A DNA stretch of 64,000 bases from Paenibacillus sp. J45TS6 (GTDB lineage Bacteria > Bacillota > Bacilli > Paenibacillales > Paenibacillaceae). The position numbers and the translations under genes are program-made. Location of the stretch: NCBI RefSeq assembly GCF_018403285.1, contig NZ_BOSJ01000014.1, forward strand, positions 1-64,000, read 5' to 3'. The notes below the pieces were generated by a model, which was not told where the DNA came from, ran no database searches, and worked only from the letters and a program-made list of their open reading frames with translations. Numbering within the stretch: the first letter of the stretch is position 1; each line of letters begins with the position of its first letter. This document shows, in pieces, positions 54,256 to 63,964 of the stretch.

Positions 54256-54591
54256 TCACTTTACCTCCCGATTTCTTCCGCAAACACTAAAGTAAATGAA
54301 CTTCGAATGAACCAGGGGCGAACAAGCATACAATAAGTTATTACCTTACTCGCCTGGAAGACAACTTATAACACATCAACGCTTGTCATCCATTCACGAA
54401 TGGGAAATAATATAATGAATTGCTTTACCCGTTCATGTTATAAGTAAACTTTACGGAAAAGGAATACATAATTTATAATAATTCTAATCTAGATTTAATT
54501 ATGATCATTTTCAAAGTCGCTGTCAATGCTCTTTGCCCGCCTTAATCCTGATCTAAATAGAAAGACAACAAGAGGAGGTATTCGAAAGTTT

Positions 54592-55323
54592 ATGACAGAA
54601 GCAATGATTGGAAGTATTATCTCTGCCTTGTCTACCGGACTTGGGGCAATCCCGATTCTATTTATGACAAAGGTAACTCACCGGCTGCGAGATATTTTGC
54701 TCGCTTATGCTGCCGGAATCATGACATCGGCATCCATGTACAGTCTTATCCCTGAGGCTCTCAGCCAATCGAATCTTATTATCCTATCCATTGGAATCAT
54801 GGCAGGAAGCTGTGTGTTGCTCATCTTAGAGAGGTATATTCCGCATATCGATTTAGAGAATCCGGAATCACGGCCATTTAATATTGAAGGCAAGGCTTTC
54901 CTTATCATTGCTGCGATCACGATGCACAATCTTCCAGAGGGACTGTCCGTTGGGGTAAGTTATGCAAGTTCAGACGACAGTCTAGGTAATCTGATTGCCT
55001 TGTCGATTGGTCTGCAAAATGCGCCTGAAGGATTTCTTGTAGCCCTGTTCCTAGTGAATCAAAACATCGGCCGATTTAAAGCGCTCGGTATTGCTACGTT
55101 AACGGGAGCAGTCGAGATTATTACGGCGTTTATTGGATACTCGCTAAGCAGTGTAGTTGATGGTCTTGTTCCTTACGGTCTTGCCTTTGCTGCAGGAGCA
55201 ATGATGTTTATTGTGTACAAAGAACTAATCCCTGAAAGTCACGGAGACGGTAACCAGCGTGTAGCTACGATCTCTTTCCTTCTAGGTCTCATCACGATGA
55301 TTACCCTTACTGAGATTTTCTAG
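54592..55323 (+). CDS. ZIP family metal transporter
   Basis: 243-aa ZIP protein with eight TM helices. The binuclear metal motif is present in TM4-TM5: HNLPEGLSVGV and QNAPEGFLVA, with the E-containing YKELIPESHG later. ZIP proteins import Zn2+, Fe2+ or Mn2+. The open frame begins at 54526, but the ATG at 54592 has AGGAGG 13 nt upstream and starts the first TM correctly. The intergenic 54256-54591 contains both promoters; I saw no clear Zur or Fur box there. Confidence 0.88.
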   Translation: MTEAMIGSIISALSTGLGAIPILFMTKVTHRLRDILLAYAAGIMTSASMYSLIPEALSQSNLIILSIGIMAGSCVLLILERYIPHIDLENPESRPFNIEGKAFLIIAAITMHNLPEGLSVGVSYASSDDSLGNLIALSIGLQNAPEGFLVALFLVNQNIGRFKALGIATLTGAVEIITAFIGYSLSSVVDGLVPYGLAFAAGAMMFIVYKELIPESHGDGNQRVATISFLLGLITMITLTEIF

Positions 55324-55359
55324 ATGCATCTACTACGAAAATAACCTGCACTTTACAGC

Positions 55360-55387
55360 AAAAAGCGTCGTTTTCACGACGCTTTTT
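55360..55387. terminator. Bidirectional terminator
   Basis: Stem AAAAAGCGTCG/CGACGCTTTTT with a 6-nt loop, between the ZIP (+) and P-type ATPase (-) genes. Confidence 0.9.
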
Positions 55388-55437
55388 ATTTTTCCGATCT
55401 ACTTTTTCTCGTATCTTATCTGTTTTGCTCTACCGCG

Positions 55438-57387
55438 TTATTTTAATAATCGCAACCCATTTAGAATAACTAAAATCGTACTGCCTTCATGACCAATAAC
55501 TCCAAAGGGTAAAGCGACCTCGGTGAGGAAGTTACCTGCAATAAGCAGCGTAATTACGGAAATAGCAAAAACAATATTTTGTTTCACTACTCTCGCTGCT
55601 CTTCTAGACTGCTTAATACTCCAAGCGATCTCTTCAATATTGTCATTCATCAGGACCACATCAGCTACTTCGATAGCCGTTCCGCTTCCAGACATGCCCA
55701 TCCCCATCCCTACTGTAGCTGCAGCTAGAGCTGGTGCATCATTCACTCCATCTCCAACCATAACTACATGACCATAGGTTTCACGGAGCTTACGTACCTG
55801 TTCTACTTTTTGCTGTGGCAAGAGTTCAGCATAGACAAAATCTACACCCGTCTCTTCTGCTATAACGTCCGCGGTGCCTTGGCGATCCCCTGTCAGCATA
55901 GCGACCTTGACTCCTAATTGTTGCAATCGTTTCACCGCATCCGCTGCCTGTGGACGTACCGTATCACGCATCGCAATGATCCCGGCTATGTCGTCACCTC
56001 GCATAATGACGGATACTGTTTTTCCTTCTTGCTCCAGGGATGCTCTCGTATGAACCCAGAACGAATCAACCTCTCCCTGATCGAGCCTATCCGTCTTACC
56101 GATACTCCATTTCACACCGTTTACGATTCCTTCAAGTCCCCACCCTGTGATGGACTGAACTTCATCAGCCTCAAGAATTTCAGCTCCTGATATGCGTGCC
56201 TTATTTACAATCGCTTCTGCGAGGGGATGCATAGACTGGCTTTCAATGGCAGCAGAGACAGCAAGCAACTGCATTTCGTCATAACCTTCTGCTGGATACA
56301 AGTCAGTTACTTCGGGAACTCCCCGTGTAAGCGTACCTGTCTTATCAAAAGCAACAACAGCCGTTTTAGCCATATTTTCCACATGTGCTCCGCCTTTAAA
56401 GAGAAGTCCTCTCCTTGCACTGCTTGAGATGGAAGAGAGCATCACTGGCATGATCGAAGCTACCAGCGCACAGGGAGAAGCTACGACAAGAAATACACAT
56501 GCTTTGTAGAATGAATCTCCCCAGGTCCAGCCAAACAGGAGGGGAAGTGCCCCAATGATAACAAGCGTAATCGCTACAATGAACTTGGCATATATTCCTT
56601 CAAACTTCTCTATAAATCGCTGAGATGCGGGAACTTCGCTTTGTGCTTCTTCTACTAACTTAATAATCTTTGAAAAAAGTGAATTCTCGGCCCGCTGAGT
56701 CACCTCAATGTACAGTGCACCTTCTCCATTCATCGTTCCTGCAAAAACTTCATCTCCGGTTGTTTTTTCTACCGGTGTAGATTCTCCTGTAATGGAGGAT
56801 TGATTTACAGCAGAATATCCTTTATAGATTCGGCCATCCGAAGGCATTAGTTCTCCAGGTTTCACTAAAATTAAATCTCCTGGCACAAGTTCTTCCGCCT
56901 GGACAAGCTCCATAGTTCCATTATCGATTCGCAGCGCCGTTTCCGGCTTCAATGAAATAAGGGATGAAATATCCTTATGACTGCGTTCTGTTGTATAACT
57001 CTCAAGGGCTCCACTCAGTGCAAAAATGAAGATGAGCATAGCTCCCTCATTCCAGTAACCAATCGTTGCTGCACCAACGGCCGCTGCAATCATAAGCAGG
57101 TTTACATCTAAATCCCGCTCCTTAACCAGCGTCGCTACCCCTTCTTTTGCTTTGGTCCATCCACCGATCGTGTAAGCTGCAATATACAGCAGAATGGACA
57201 GAAATTCATGACTGCCGGAAACTCCCCATGCAACGAGCATCATCACCCCGCTGCCAAGCGCTGCCTGCATCTCTTTGTTTTGAAGCATCATTTTAAAATT
57301 CGGACCTCGTTTGCGCCCTGGCTGAGGAGCAGCAGAATTTCCTTTCACTTGTGTAACCGTATTTAATCTCTTATTTATTGCGTCCAT
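55438..57387 (-). CDS. P1B-4-type metal-transporting ATPase (PfeT/CoaT-like)
   Basis: 649-aa heavy-metal P-type ATPase. It has no N-terminal CxxC metal domain and the transport motif is SPC (VVASPCALVAS) with HEGST in the last TM helix, which defines the P1B-4 class (Fe2+, Co2+, Zn2+). Phosphorylation site FDKTGTLTRG, TGES and GDGVNDAPAL are intact. B. subtilis PfeT of this class exports ferrous iron and is controlled by PerR and Fur, which fits the Fur-type box at 57545-57559. The ATG at 57387 is preferred to the GTG at 57396, which abuts the GAGAGGGAA site. Confidence 0.9.
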   Translation of the reverse strand: MDAINKRLNTVTQVKGNSAAPQPGRKRGPNFKMMLQNKEMQAALGSGVMMLVAWGVSGSHEFLSILLYIAAYTIGGWTKAKEGVATLVKERDLDVNLLMIAAAVGAATIGYWNEGAMLIFIFALSGALESYTTERSHKDISSLISLKPETALRIDNGTMELVQAEELVPGDLILVKPGELMPSDGRIYKGYSAVNQSSITGESTPVEKTTGDEVFAGTMNGEGALYIEVTQRAENSLFSKIIKLVEEAQSEVPASQRFIEKFEGIYAKFIVAITLVIIGALPLLFGWTWGDSFYKACVFLVVASPCALVASIMPVMLSSISSSARRGLLFKGGAHVENMAKTAVVAFDKTGTLTRGVPEVTDLYPAEGYDEMQLLAVSAAIESQSMHPLAEAIVNKARISGAEILEADEVQSITGWGLEGIVNGVKWSIGKTDRLDQGEVDSFWVHTRASLEQEGKTVSVIMRGDDIAGIIAMRDTVRPQAADAVKRLQQLGVKVAMLTGDRQGTADVIAEETGVDFVYAELLPQQKVEQVRKLRETYGHVVMVGDGVNDAPALAAATVGMGMGMSGSGTAIEVADVVLMNDNIEEIAWSIKQSRRAARVVKQNIVFAISVITLLIAGNFLTEVALPFGVIGHEGSTILVILNGLRLLK

Positions 57388-57455
57388 GCTGATCACTTCC
57401 CTCTCTTTTTTATTGTCACTTTCGGTCGGCTAATTGAGAATGAGATCCATTGTTA

Positions 57456-57503
57456 GTGCCCTTAAAATGGCACATGCTGCTTCGGGAGGCCCGAAGCAGC
57501 ATG
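57456..57503 (-). other. Two consecutive hairpins in the P-type ATPase leader
   Basis: A 14-bp perfect stem CATGCTGCTTCGGG/CCCGAAGCAGCATG with a 3-nt loop (57473-57503) directly followed on the minus strand by GTGCC...GGCAC (57456-57473). There is no U-run after either. They lie between the Fur-type box and the start codon, so they are in the mRNA leader if the promoter is near the box. Confidence 0.75.
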
Positions 57504-57544
57504 GATTTATCGACTATTGAGTTGAATTATTCTTCTATTATTGC

Positions 57545-57559
57545 TGAGAATGATAATCA
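57545..57559. promoter_or_regulatory. Fur/PerR-type box upstream of the P1B-4 ATPase
   Basis: TGAGAATGATAATCA fits the Bacillus Fur box 7-1-7 (TGATAATNATTATCA) with two mismatches. It lies 158 bp upstream of the ATPase start. I could not fix the promoter hexamers, so activation versus repression is open. Confidence 0.65.
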
Positions 57560-57688
57560 ATATTGCATCAGTACAATTGTTTTTATCTAATGCAACTTTT
57601 TTATTATTATATTCCAGATTCCTGAAGTTGTAAACAAAGTTTTGTTAAGTAATGAGCTGAATTTAGAATTCATTTATGAACAAAAAAA

Positions 57689-57707
57689 AGCACCCCATTA
57701 GGGTGCT
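57689..57707 (-). terminator. Terminator after metY
   Basis: Stem AGCACCC/GGGTGCT with a 5-nt loop; the minus strand continues with eight T. It lies 35 bp after the stop. Confidence 0.85.
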
Positions 57708-57741
57708 CACTCATCTATTCAATAATGACTATAACTTTGGT

Positions 57742-59070
<1,329 letters not shown>

Positions 59071-59196
59071 TTAACGAGATGGCTACCTCGCATTTTCCAT
59101 ATTCTCTCACAACTTGAACCTTTTGAAAAGAATTAAATCCGAGTTTTCCTATAAATATTATAATAAAACCGAATCACGAATAAATTATATAAAAAA

Positions 59197-59230
59197 AACA
59201 CCTATCATTGAGTTACGAATGAAAGGTGTT
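59197..59230 (-). terminator. Terminator of the kdu operon
   Basis: Stem AACACCT/AGGTGTT with inner CATT/AATG; the minus strand continues with T8. It lies 20 bp after the isomerase/epimerase stop. Confidence 0.85.
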
Positions 59231-59249
59231 CTCTGAATTTCACGATAGG

Positions 59250-60092
59250 TTATTGCCCTGCATGCCACAACCGGCGCAGATAGGCGGCTGCATCATCTGC
59301 TTGCTCTGCCGTTACCCCTTCGAGAGAGATATCGATGTGAGGTTTATAGGTTTTGAGCAGTTGAAAAAACAAAGGATAATCAAGGATACCTTCACCAGGC
59401 AGCGGATTATATTTTTTACCGTTTACATCAAAAGCAACATCTTTGGCATGAATCGCAATCATACGATCAAATAACTTATCGAAGACATCTTTCAAGAAAT
59501 CGGCCTGATTCACGACATGCTCTAACTTCATCAGGTTACATGGATCGAACAGCAGGCCAACACTGGAGTTCGGAATCTCCTCAAAAAGACGCTGCATATG
59601 CTCTGTGGTGTGCATTGTGTGCACAGAAACAGGTTCAATGGCTATATTTACGCCCCATCGATCTGCCTCTTCTGCCAGCTCCATCACTGAATCACGCAGT
59701 ACAAGGTACCCTTGCTCCTCATAAGATTCGGGATGCGATCCTTGGTAAGTCGTGAGACTTCCTGTTTCCGTTGCCACGATGCTGCAACCAAAATCACGGG
59801 CATACCGCAAATGCTCCTTAAACCTAGCGAGTTCAAGCTTTCTTGCTTCCGGATCAGGATGAACAGGATCAATATAGCATCCAAGAACGGCAATGCGAAT
59901 TCCTTCATTATCAAATTGTTCGCCCACCCAATGAGCAAGTCCTGGGCTCAGCTTCCCGTTCGATGAATCGATATCAGAAAGCGCTTTAGAAAGTGCGAGC
60001 TGAACAGAAGTAAATCCGCTGCCCGCAATACGGCGGGCTAGATCTGCTGTTTTCTGTTTACCGAAGGTATGAGCCAGTACTCCAAGTTTCAT
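59250..60092 (-). CDS. Sugar phosphate isomerase/epimerase family protein
   Basis: 280-aa xylose-isomerase-like TIM barrel (AP endonuclease 2 family). Metal ligands appear in NIAIEPVSVHTMHTTEHM (Glu), GLLFDPCNLM (Asp), AIHAKDVAFD (His) and DISLEGVT (Glu). It is the last gene of kduI-regulator-kduD, 29 nt after kduD, so a role in hexuronate or keto-deoxy-sugar breakdown is likely; the exact substrate is not known. AAAGGAGG precedes the ATG. Confidence 0.85.
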   Translation of the reverse strand: MKLGVLAHTFGKQKTADLARRIAGSGFTSVQLALSKALSDIDSSNGKLSPGLAHWVGEQFDNEGIRIAVLGCYIDPVHPDPEARKLELARFKEHLRYARDFGCSIVATETGSLTTYQGSHPESYEEQGYLVLRDSVMELAEEADRWGVNIAIEPVSVHTMHTTEHMQRLFEEIPNSSVGLLFDPCNLMKLEHVVNQADFLKDVFDKLFDRMIAIHAKDVAFDVNGKKYNPLPGEGILDYPLFFQLLKTYKPHIDISLEGVTAEQADDAAAYLRRLWHAGQ

Positions 60093-60121
60093 TCTCGTAA
60101 TCCTCCTTTAGGCGAGAAATG

Positions 60122-60874
60122 CTAGCGAGCAAGCCAGCCCCCATCTACATTCAGTACATGACCATTCAAATAATCAGATGCATCCGATGCGAGAAATACA
60201 ACAGGACCTTTTAGATCGTCTGGGGTTCCCCAGCGACCAGCCGGAATCCGTGCTGTTATATCTTTATACCGATTTTCATCTTCTCGAATCTGCTGCGTAT
60301 TGCTTGTAACCATATAGCCGGGAGCAATCGCGTTGACTTGGATCCCTTTTCCGGCCCATTCATTCGCCAAAGCCTTTGTCAGTCCAGCTACTGCATGTTT
60401 ACTCGCCGTATATCCAGGAACGTTGATTCCGCCTTGATAGGAAAGCATAGAAGCAATGCTGATAATCTTACCGCTTCCCCGTTCAATCATATGCCGGCCT
60501 GCAAGTTGACTAAGGAAAAACACGGTGTTTAGGTTCAAGTCGATTACGTCGTGCCAATCTGAAGCTGCGTGATCCGCAGCCGGTGTGCGCCGAATGATCC
60601 CTGCATTGTTAACAAGGATATCTATTTTCCCTTGGAAACCAAGAGCCTCTTCAAAAACACCAGCCAGCTCTTCCTCTATACTTAAATCTGCTTGAATAGA
60701 TATCGCCTTACGTCCAAGGGCTTCAATGGCCTGTACAGTCTCTGTAGGCAAAGTGTTCGAAACCGCAACAATATCTGCTCCTGCCTCAGCAAGCCCCAGT
60801 GCCATGCCTTGTCCCAGGCCGCCGGTTGTTCCGGTAACCAATGCTACTTTTCCGCTCAAGTCAAAAATACTCAT
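60122..60874 (-). CDS. kduD: 2-deoxy-D-gluconate/2-dehydro-3-deoxy-D-gluconate 5-dehydrogenase
   Basis: 250-aa short-chain dehydrogenase: TGTTGGLGQGMALGLAEAGAD (NAD site), NNAGI, catalytic Ser-Tyr-Lys in SIASMLSYQGGINVPGYTASKHAV, and NAIAPGYM. The sequence style (FDLSGKVALVTG, TPDDLKGPVVFLASDASDYLNGH) is that of KduD, which reduces 5-keto-deoxy-uronate product to 2-keto-3-deoxygluconate. The frame extends to 60946, but the ATG at 60874 has GGAGG 8 nt upstream. It follows the DeoR-type regulator by 19 bp. Confidence 0.9.
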   Translation of the reverse strand: MSIFDLSGKVALVTGTTGGLGQGMALGLAEAGADIVAVSNTLPTETVQAIEALGRKAISIQADLSIEEELAGVFEEALGFQGKIDILVNNAGIIRRTPAADHAASDWHDVIDLNLNTVFFLSQLAGRHMIERGSGKIISIASMLSYQGGINVPGYTASKHAVAGLTKALANEWAGKGIQVNAIAPGYMVTSNTQQIREDENRYKDITARIPAGRWGTPDDLKGPVVFLASDASDYLNGHVLNVDGGWLAR

Positions 60875-60893
60875 CTTTCCCGCCTCCTGCAAG

Positions 60894-61646
60894 TTAATAA
60901 TCGATGGATATCCCTGCATCTTTATAAGGAGCCAGTATGCTCTCATCTAGAGCACGATCACTGATTACCTTATGAACCTCCGGTAGCTGTGCAAATGTAC
61001 GAAGGGCAAAATTCCCGAATTTATAATGATCAACAACCGCATAGACATGCTGTGCAGTTTGAATGAGTGCTCTTTTTAATGGGACCAGATCACCGGTATA
61101 GATCGAAAAACCAAACTCTGGATGAAGAGCCGTAGTAGAAATAAATGCCTTGTGGATGTTCAGATTTCTAATAAAATGCTCCGTATCTTCACTAACCAGC
61201 ATATTTCTTACTCGCGATCCCCCAGGTACAACGAGGCGGATTTGGTCTTTTTTGGTGAGCTCTGCAATGATAAATAGATCGTTTGTAATCACGGTAAGGG
61301 GTTCATTAGGCAGCAGTCTAGCAATCTCGAGCGTTGTACTGCCGCCGTCTAGAGCGATAATATCTCCCGGTGTAATATAAGTGATTGCCCGCTCCGCAAT
61401 CTCTATTTTCTCCGAGTTATGCTTCTCCAGCGCCCCTCTGCTGGTGAGAATACCATACTGATCCTTCTGAGCCAGCATCGCACCGCCATGTACTCTCATC
61501 AGGAGTCCCATTGATTCCAGCTTATCCAGATCCTCACGAATCGTCTTTCCTGTTACATCCAGCTTCTCGCTCAGTTCACTGACTGTAACTTCTTTCTGTG
61601 CAAGCAGCGTTTCCATAATCTTTTCGTGCCGTTTCATTGAGTTCAT
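60894..61646 (-). CDS. DeoR/GlpR-family transcriptional regulator of the kdu operon
   Basis: 250-aa DeoR-type regulator: N-terminal HTH (EVTVSELSEKLDVTGKTIREDLDKLESMGLLMRVHGGA, about 20-57) and a C-terminal sugar-phosphate isomerase-like sensor domain with IALDGGSTTLEIARLL, TVITNDLFI and VDHYKFG. It sits inside the operon between kduI and kduD, so it probably controls it in response to a hexuronate-derived sugar. The four 10-bp repeats upstream of kduI (62555-62594) are candidate binding sites. The start ATG at 61646 or 61637 are both possible. Confidence 0.87.
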   Translation of the reverse strand: MNSMKRHEKIMETLLAQKEVTVSELSEKLDVTGKTIREDLDKLESMGLLMRVHGGAMLAQKDQYGILTSRGALEKHNSEKIEIAERAITYITPGDIIALDGGSTTLEIARLLPNEPLTVITNDLFIIAELTKKDQIRLVVPGGSRVRNMLVSEDTEHFIRNLNIHKAFISTTALHPEFGFSIYTGDLVPLKRALIQTAQHVYAVVDHYKFGNFALRTFAQLPEVHKVISDRALDESILAPYKDAGISIDY

Positions 61647-61684
61647 AATTGGTTCAACTTCCTATCTGTATTTCTGTCTTACGT

Positions 61685-62515
61685 CTATTTTAGCTCGGTC
61701 ATTGCAACGCCGTCCATATCATCGAACGTTTGGTTCTCACCGGCCATTGCCCAGCAGAAAGTGTAGTTGCTTGTTCCTACACCGCTATGGATGGACCAAC
61801 TAGGAGAAATGATTGCCTGACCTTGCCGAACAACGAGATGTCTTGTTTCATCCGGCTCCCCCATCATATGGAAAACAGCACCTTGCTCTGGCAGATTAAA
61901 ATACAAGTAAACTTCAGAACGACGATTGTGGGTATGTGCAGGCATTGTGTTCCACATATTCCCTGGAGCTAGTTCTGTAATCCCAAGTACTAACTGACAG
62001 CTTTTGATACCGCCTTCATGAATGTATTTGTAAATCGTTCTTTCATTTGAAGATTCAATGCTGCCAAGGTGACTTGGTGTTGCATCTTCTTGTGTAGCTT
62101 TTACCGTAGGATAAGCATGATGAGCCGGTGTAGATACAAAATAAAACTGCGGTGCTTCCTCCGCTCCTGCATGGAAAATAACTTCTTTTACACCTAAGCC
62201 GATATATAAGCATTCTTTTGCTCCTACCTCGTATCTCACACCATCAGCTGACACGGTACCATGTCCGCCTATGTTAATAATTCCAACTTCACGGCGAGCA
62301 AGGAAGAAGTCCGTACCGATATCCTTCAGCGGAACTTCAAGTTTAATATCTTTGGATACAGGAACAGCGGAACCTACAATATAACGATCTACATGCGAGT
62401 ACACTGTGACGAGTTCGTCCTTAGTAAACAGCTCTTCGATCAGGAACTCCTCACGTAAACGTTTTGTATCAAATTTCTTCACTTCATTGGGATGGGACGC
62501 ATAACGGTTTTGCAT
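61685..62515 (-). CDS. kduI: 5-dehydro-4-deoxy-D-glucuronate isomerase
   Basis: 276-aa cupin-type KduI of usual length. Conserved parts are GTDFFLARREVGIINIGG, the metal-binding MPAHTHNRRSEVYLYF (His and Glu ligands) and SPSWSIHSGVGTSNYTFCWAMAGEN. It isomerises 4-deoxy-L-threo-5-hexosulose uronate, the product of unsaturated galacturonate/glucuronate from pectin or glycosaminoglycan lyases. It is first in the operon. No lyase or transporter is in the window. Confidence 0.95.
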   Translation of the reverse strand: MQNRYASHPNEVKKFDTKRLREEFLIEELFTKDELVTVYSHVDRYIVGSAVPVSKDIKLEVPLKDIGTDFFLARREVGIINIGGHGTVSADGVRYEVGAKECLYIGLGVKEVIFHAGAEEAPQFYFVSTPAHHAYPTVKATQEDATPSHLGSIESSNERTIYKYIHEGGIKSCQLVLGITELAPGNMWNTMPAHTHNRRSEVYLYFNLPEQGAVFHMMGEPDETRHLVVRQGQAIISPSWSIHSGVGTSNYTFCWAMAGENQTFDDMDGVAMTELK

Positions 62516-62554
62516 TTCTCTTCAACCCTTTCCATAGTGAATAATATAATATTT

Positions 62555-62594
62555 TGGTTCATATAGGTTTATATTAGTTCATTTTGTTTCATTT
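62555..62594 (-). promoter_or_regulatory. Four tandem 10-bp repeats upstream of kduI, candidate operator
   Basis: Forward strand units TGGTTCATAT, AGGTTTATAT, TAGTTCATTT and TGTTTCATTT follow without gap (consensus TRGTTCATWT). The 10-bp period places all on one face of the helix. They begin 40 bp before the kduI start, next to AT-rich sequence (TATTATATTATT) that could be the -10. Confidence 0.7.
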
Positions 62595-62655
62595 GTGTAT
62601 ACCTTTTTTAAATAAAGATAAAATAAATCACTAAATCTTAATAATGAAGACAAAA

Positions 62656-62681
62656 AAAACGACCCCTAAAGGAGTCGTTTT
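62656..62681 (-). terminator. Terminator after deoC
   Basis: Stem AAAACGAC-CCT/AGG-GTCGTTTT with a G-U pair on the minus strand, followed by TTTTTG. It lies 25 bp after the deoC stop. Confidence 0.85.
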
Positions 62682-62706
62682 CTACGTTATTTTTAGATCT
62701 GAGGTT

Positions 62707-63384
62707 TTAGTAGCTGCTGTTAGAACGTTCACCTTTTGCAATAGCTACGCCGCCGCTTGTCCCAATTCGGGAAGCTCCTGCTTCGATCATTACTAGTGCA
62801 TCTTCAGCGCTCCGGACTCCTCCGGATGCCTTTACGCCAACATTAGGACCGACTGTCTTACGCATAAGAGCAATGTCTTCTTTGGTTGCTCCGCCCGTAG
62901 AGAACCCGGTTGATGTTTTAACAAAGTCTGCTCCTGCCTGCACTGCAAGTTTGCACGCACGTACTTTCTCTTCCTCCGTTAACAGACAAGTCTCAATAAT
63001 TACTTTCGTAAGAGCCTTTCCTTTGGCAGCATCAACGACAGCTTTGATATCGGCAGCAACATAGTCATCATTGCCGTCTTTCAGTTCGCTAATGTTAATT
63101 ACCATATCTACTTCGGTAGCTCCGTTAGCAATTGCATCCTTGGTCTCATAGGCTTTGACCTCTGACGTAGTCGCTCCAAGGGGAAACCCAATTACTGTAC
63201 ATACTTTTACCTGCGGTGTATCTTTCAACACTTCATAAGCAGTCGATACAAATCCTGGATTCACACATACAGAAGCAAATCCATATGTTTTTGCCTCTTC
63301 TGCAAGTTTAATAATATCTTCACGGCGGGCATCAGCCTTAAGTAATGTATGGTCAATTAATGGAGCAATCGCGGTTTGTGTCAT
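62707..63384 (-). CDS. deoC: Deoxyribose-phosphate aldolase
   Basis: 225-aa class I aldolase. The Schiff-base lysine lies in [10 protein letters not shown], with the companion lysine in [14 protein letters not shown] and the Asp in [18 protein letters not shown] is intact. It cleaves deoxyribose 5-phosphate to glyceraldehyde 3-phosphate and acetaldehyde in deoxynucleoside catabolism. It is monocistronic, between two terminators, not linked to deoD/pdp genes in this window. Confidence 0.96.
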   Translation of the reverse strand: MTQTAIAPLIDHTLLKADARREDIIKLAEEAKTYGFASVCVNPGFVSTAYEVLKDTPQVKVCTVIGFPLGATTSEVKAYETKDAIANGATEVDMVINISELKDGNDDYVAADIKAVVDAAKGKALTKVIIETCLLTEEEKVRACKLAVQAGADFVKTSTGFSTGGATKEDIALMRKTVGPNVGVKASGGVRSAEDALVMIEAGASRIGTSGGVAIAKGERSNSSY

Positions 63385-63571
63385 GATTGGAATCGTCCCT
63401 TCTTATATCAATCCTAGATGTGTTAGTTAACATCTGTAAAAGTTCATCTGTAATCATAACAAGACTATCTTCGTAAAGCAAAGGTCATCCTGAATTTATA
63501 CTACAGTTTGTGTAACCTGCCTCCTTTCCATTCAGCTAGTAAGCAGATTTCATTTCGCCAAGCAAATAAAA

Positions 63572-63611
63572 AAACACCTTGCCCGCTCGGTAAAAAGCAG
63601 ACAAGGTGTTT
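63572..63611 (-). terminator. Terminator of the cyo operon
   Basis: A 15-bp stem including AAACACCTTG/CAAGGTGTTT with G-U pairs on the minus strand, followed by TTTTATTTG. It lies 17 bp after the cyoD stop. The region 63385-63571 shows no gene. Confidence 0.88.
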
Positions 63612-63627
63612 AGGTTAATCATTTTGA

Positions 63628-63963
63628 TTAATGAGCAACCGCGTTGTTCATCATGATCCAGATGGAACCTACAACAATTGTAAGTACCAATAAAAGTCCA
63701 AGAATCAAAGCCATGACATTCCATTTTGGTTTACCCGGTTCTCCTTCACGAACATGCATAAAGAAGAAGAGCTGAACAATAAACTGCAATATTGCCATAA
63801 TCAGAATAATGATCATGTTTACTGTTTTATCGAACATATCGTTCAAAACTACCACAAGCGGGATGATCGTGAGCACGATCGAAATCAAATATCCAATGAG
63901 GTAAGATTTGAATGACCCGTGGTTCTCATGAGAATCATGTGTATGGTTATGTTGCTCTGCCAT
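63628..63963 (-). CDS. cyoD: Cytochrome o (quinol) oxidase subunit IV
   Basis: 111-aa protein with three TM helices and a His-rich N-terminus (HNHTHDSHENHG). The layout follows E. coli CyoD closely: SYLIGYLISIVLTIIPL, LQFIVQLFFFMHV, and the end GSIWIMMNN. It is an accessory subunit that assists assembly of the haem-copper quinol oxidase. It starts one base after the cyoC stop and is the last gene of the operon. Confidence 0.9.
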   Translation of the reverse strand: MAEQHNHTHDSHENHGSFKSYLIGYLISIVLTIIPLVVVLNDMFDKTVNMIIILIMAILQFIVQLFFFMHVREGEPGKPKWNVMALILGLLLVLTIVVGSIWIMMNNAVAH

Positions 63964-63964
63964 C

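Noticed and set aside
57456-57503. Hairpins as a NiCo (czcD) metal riboswitch
   Set aside because: The conserved four-way-junction G-rich blocks of that class are not visible, only two simple hairpins.
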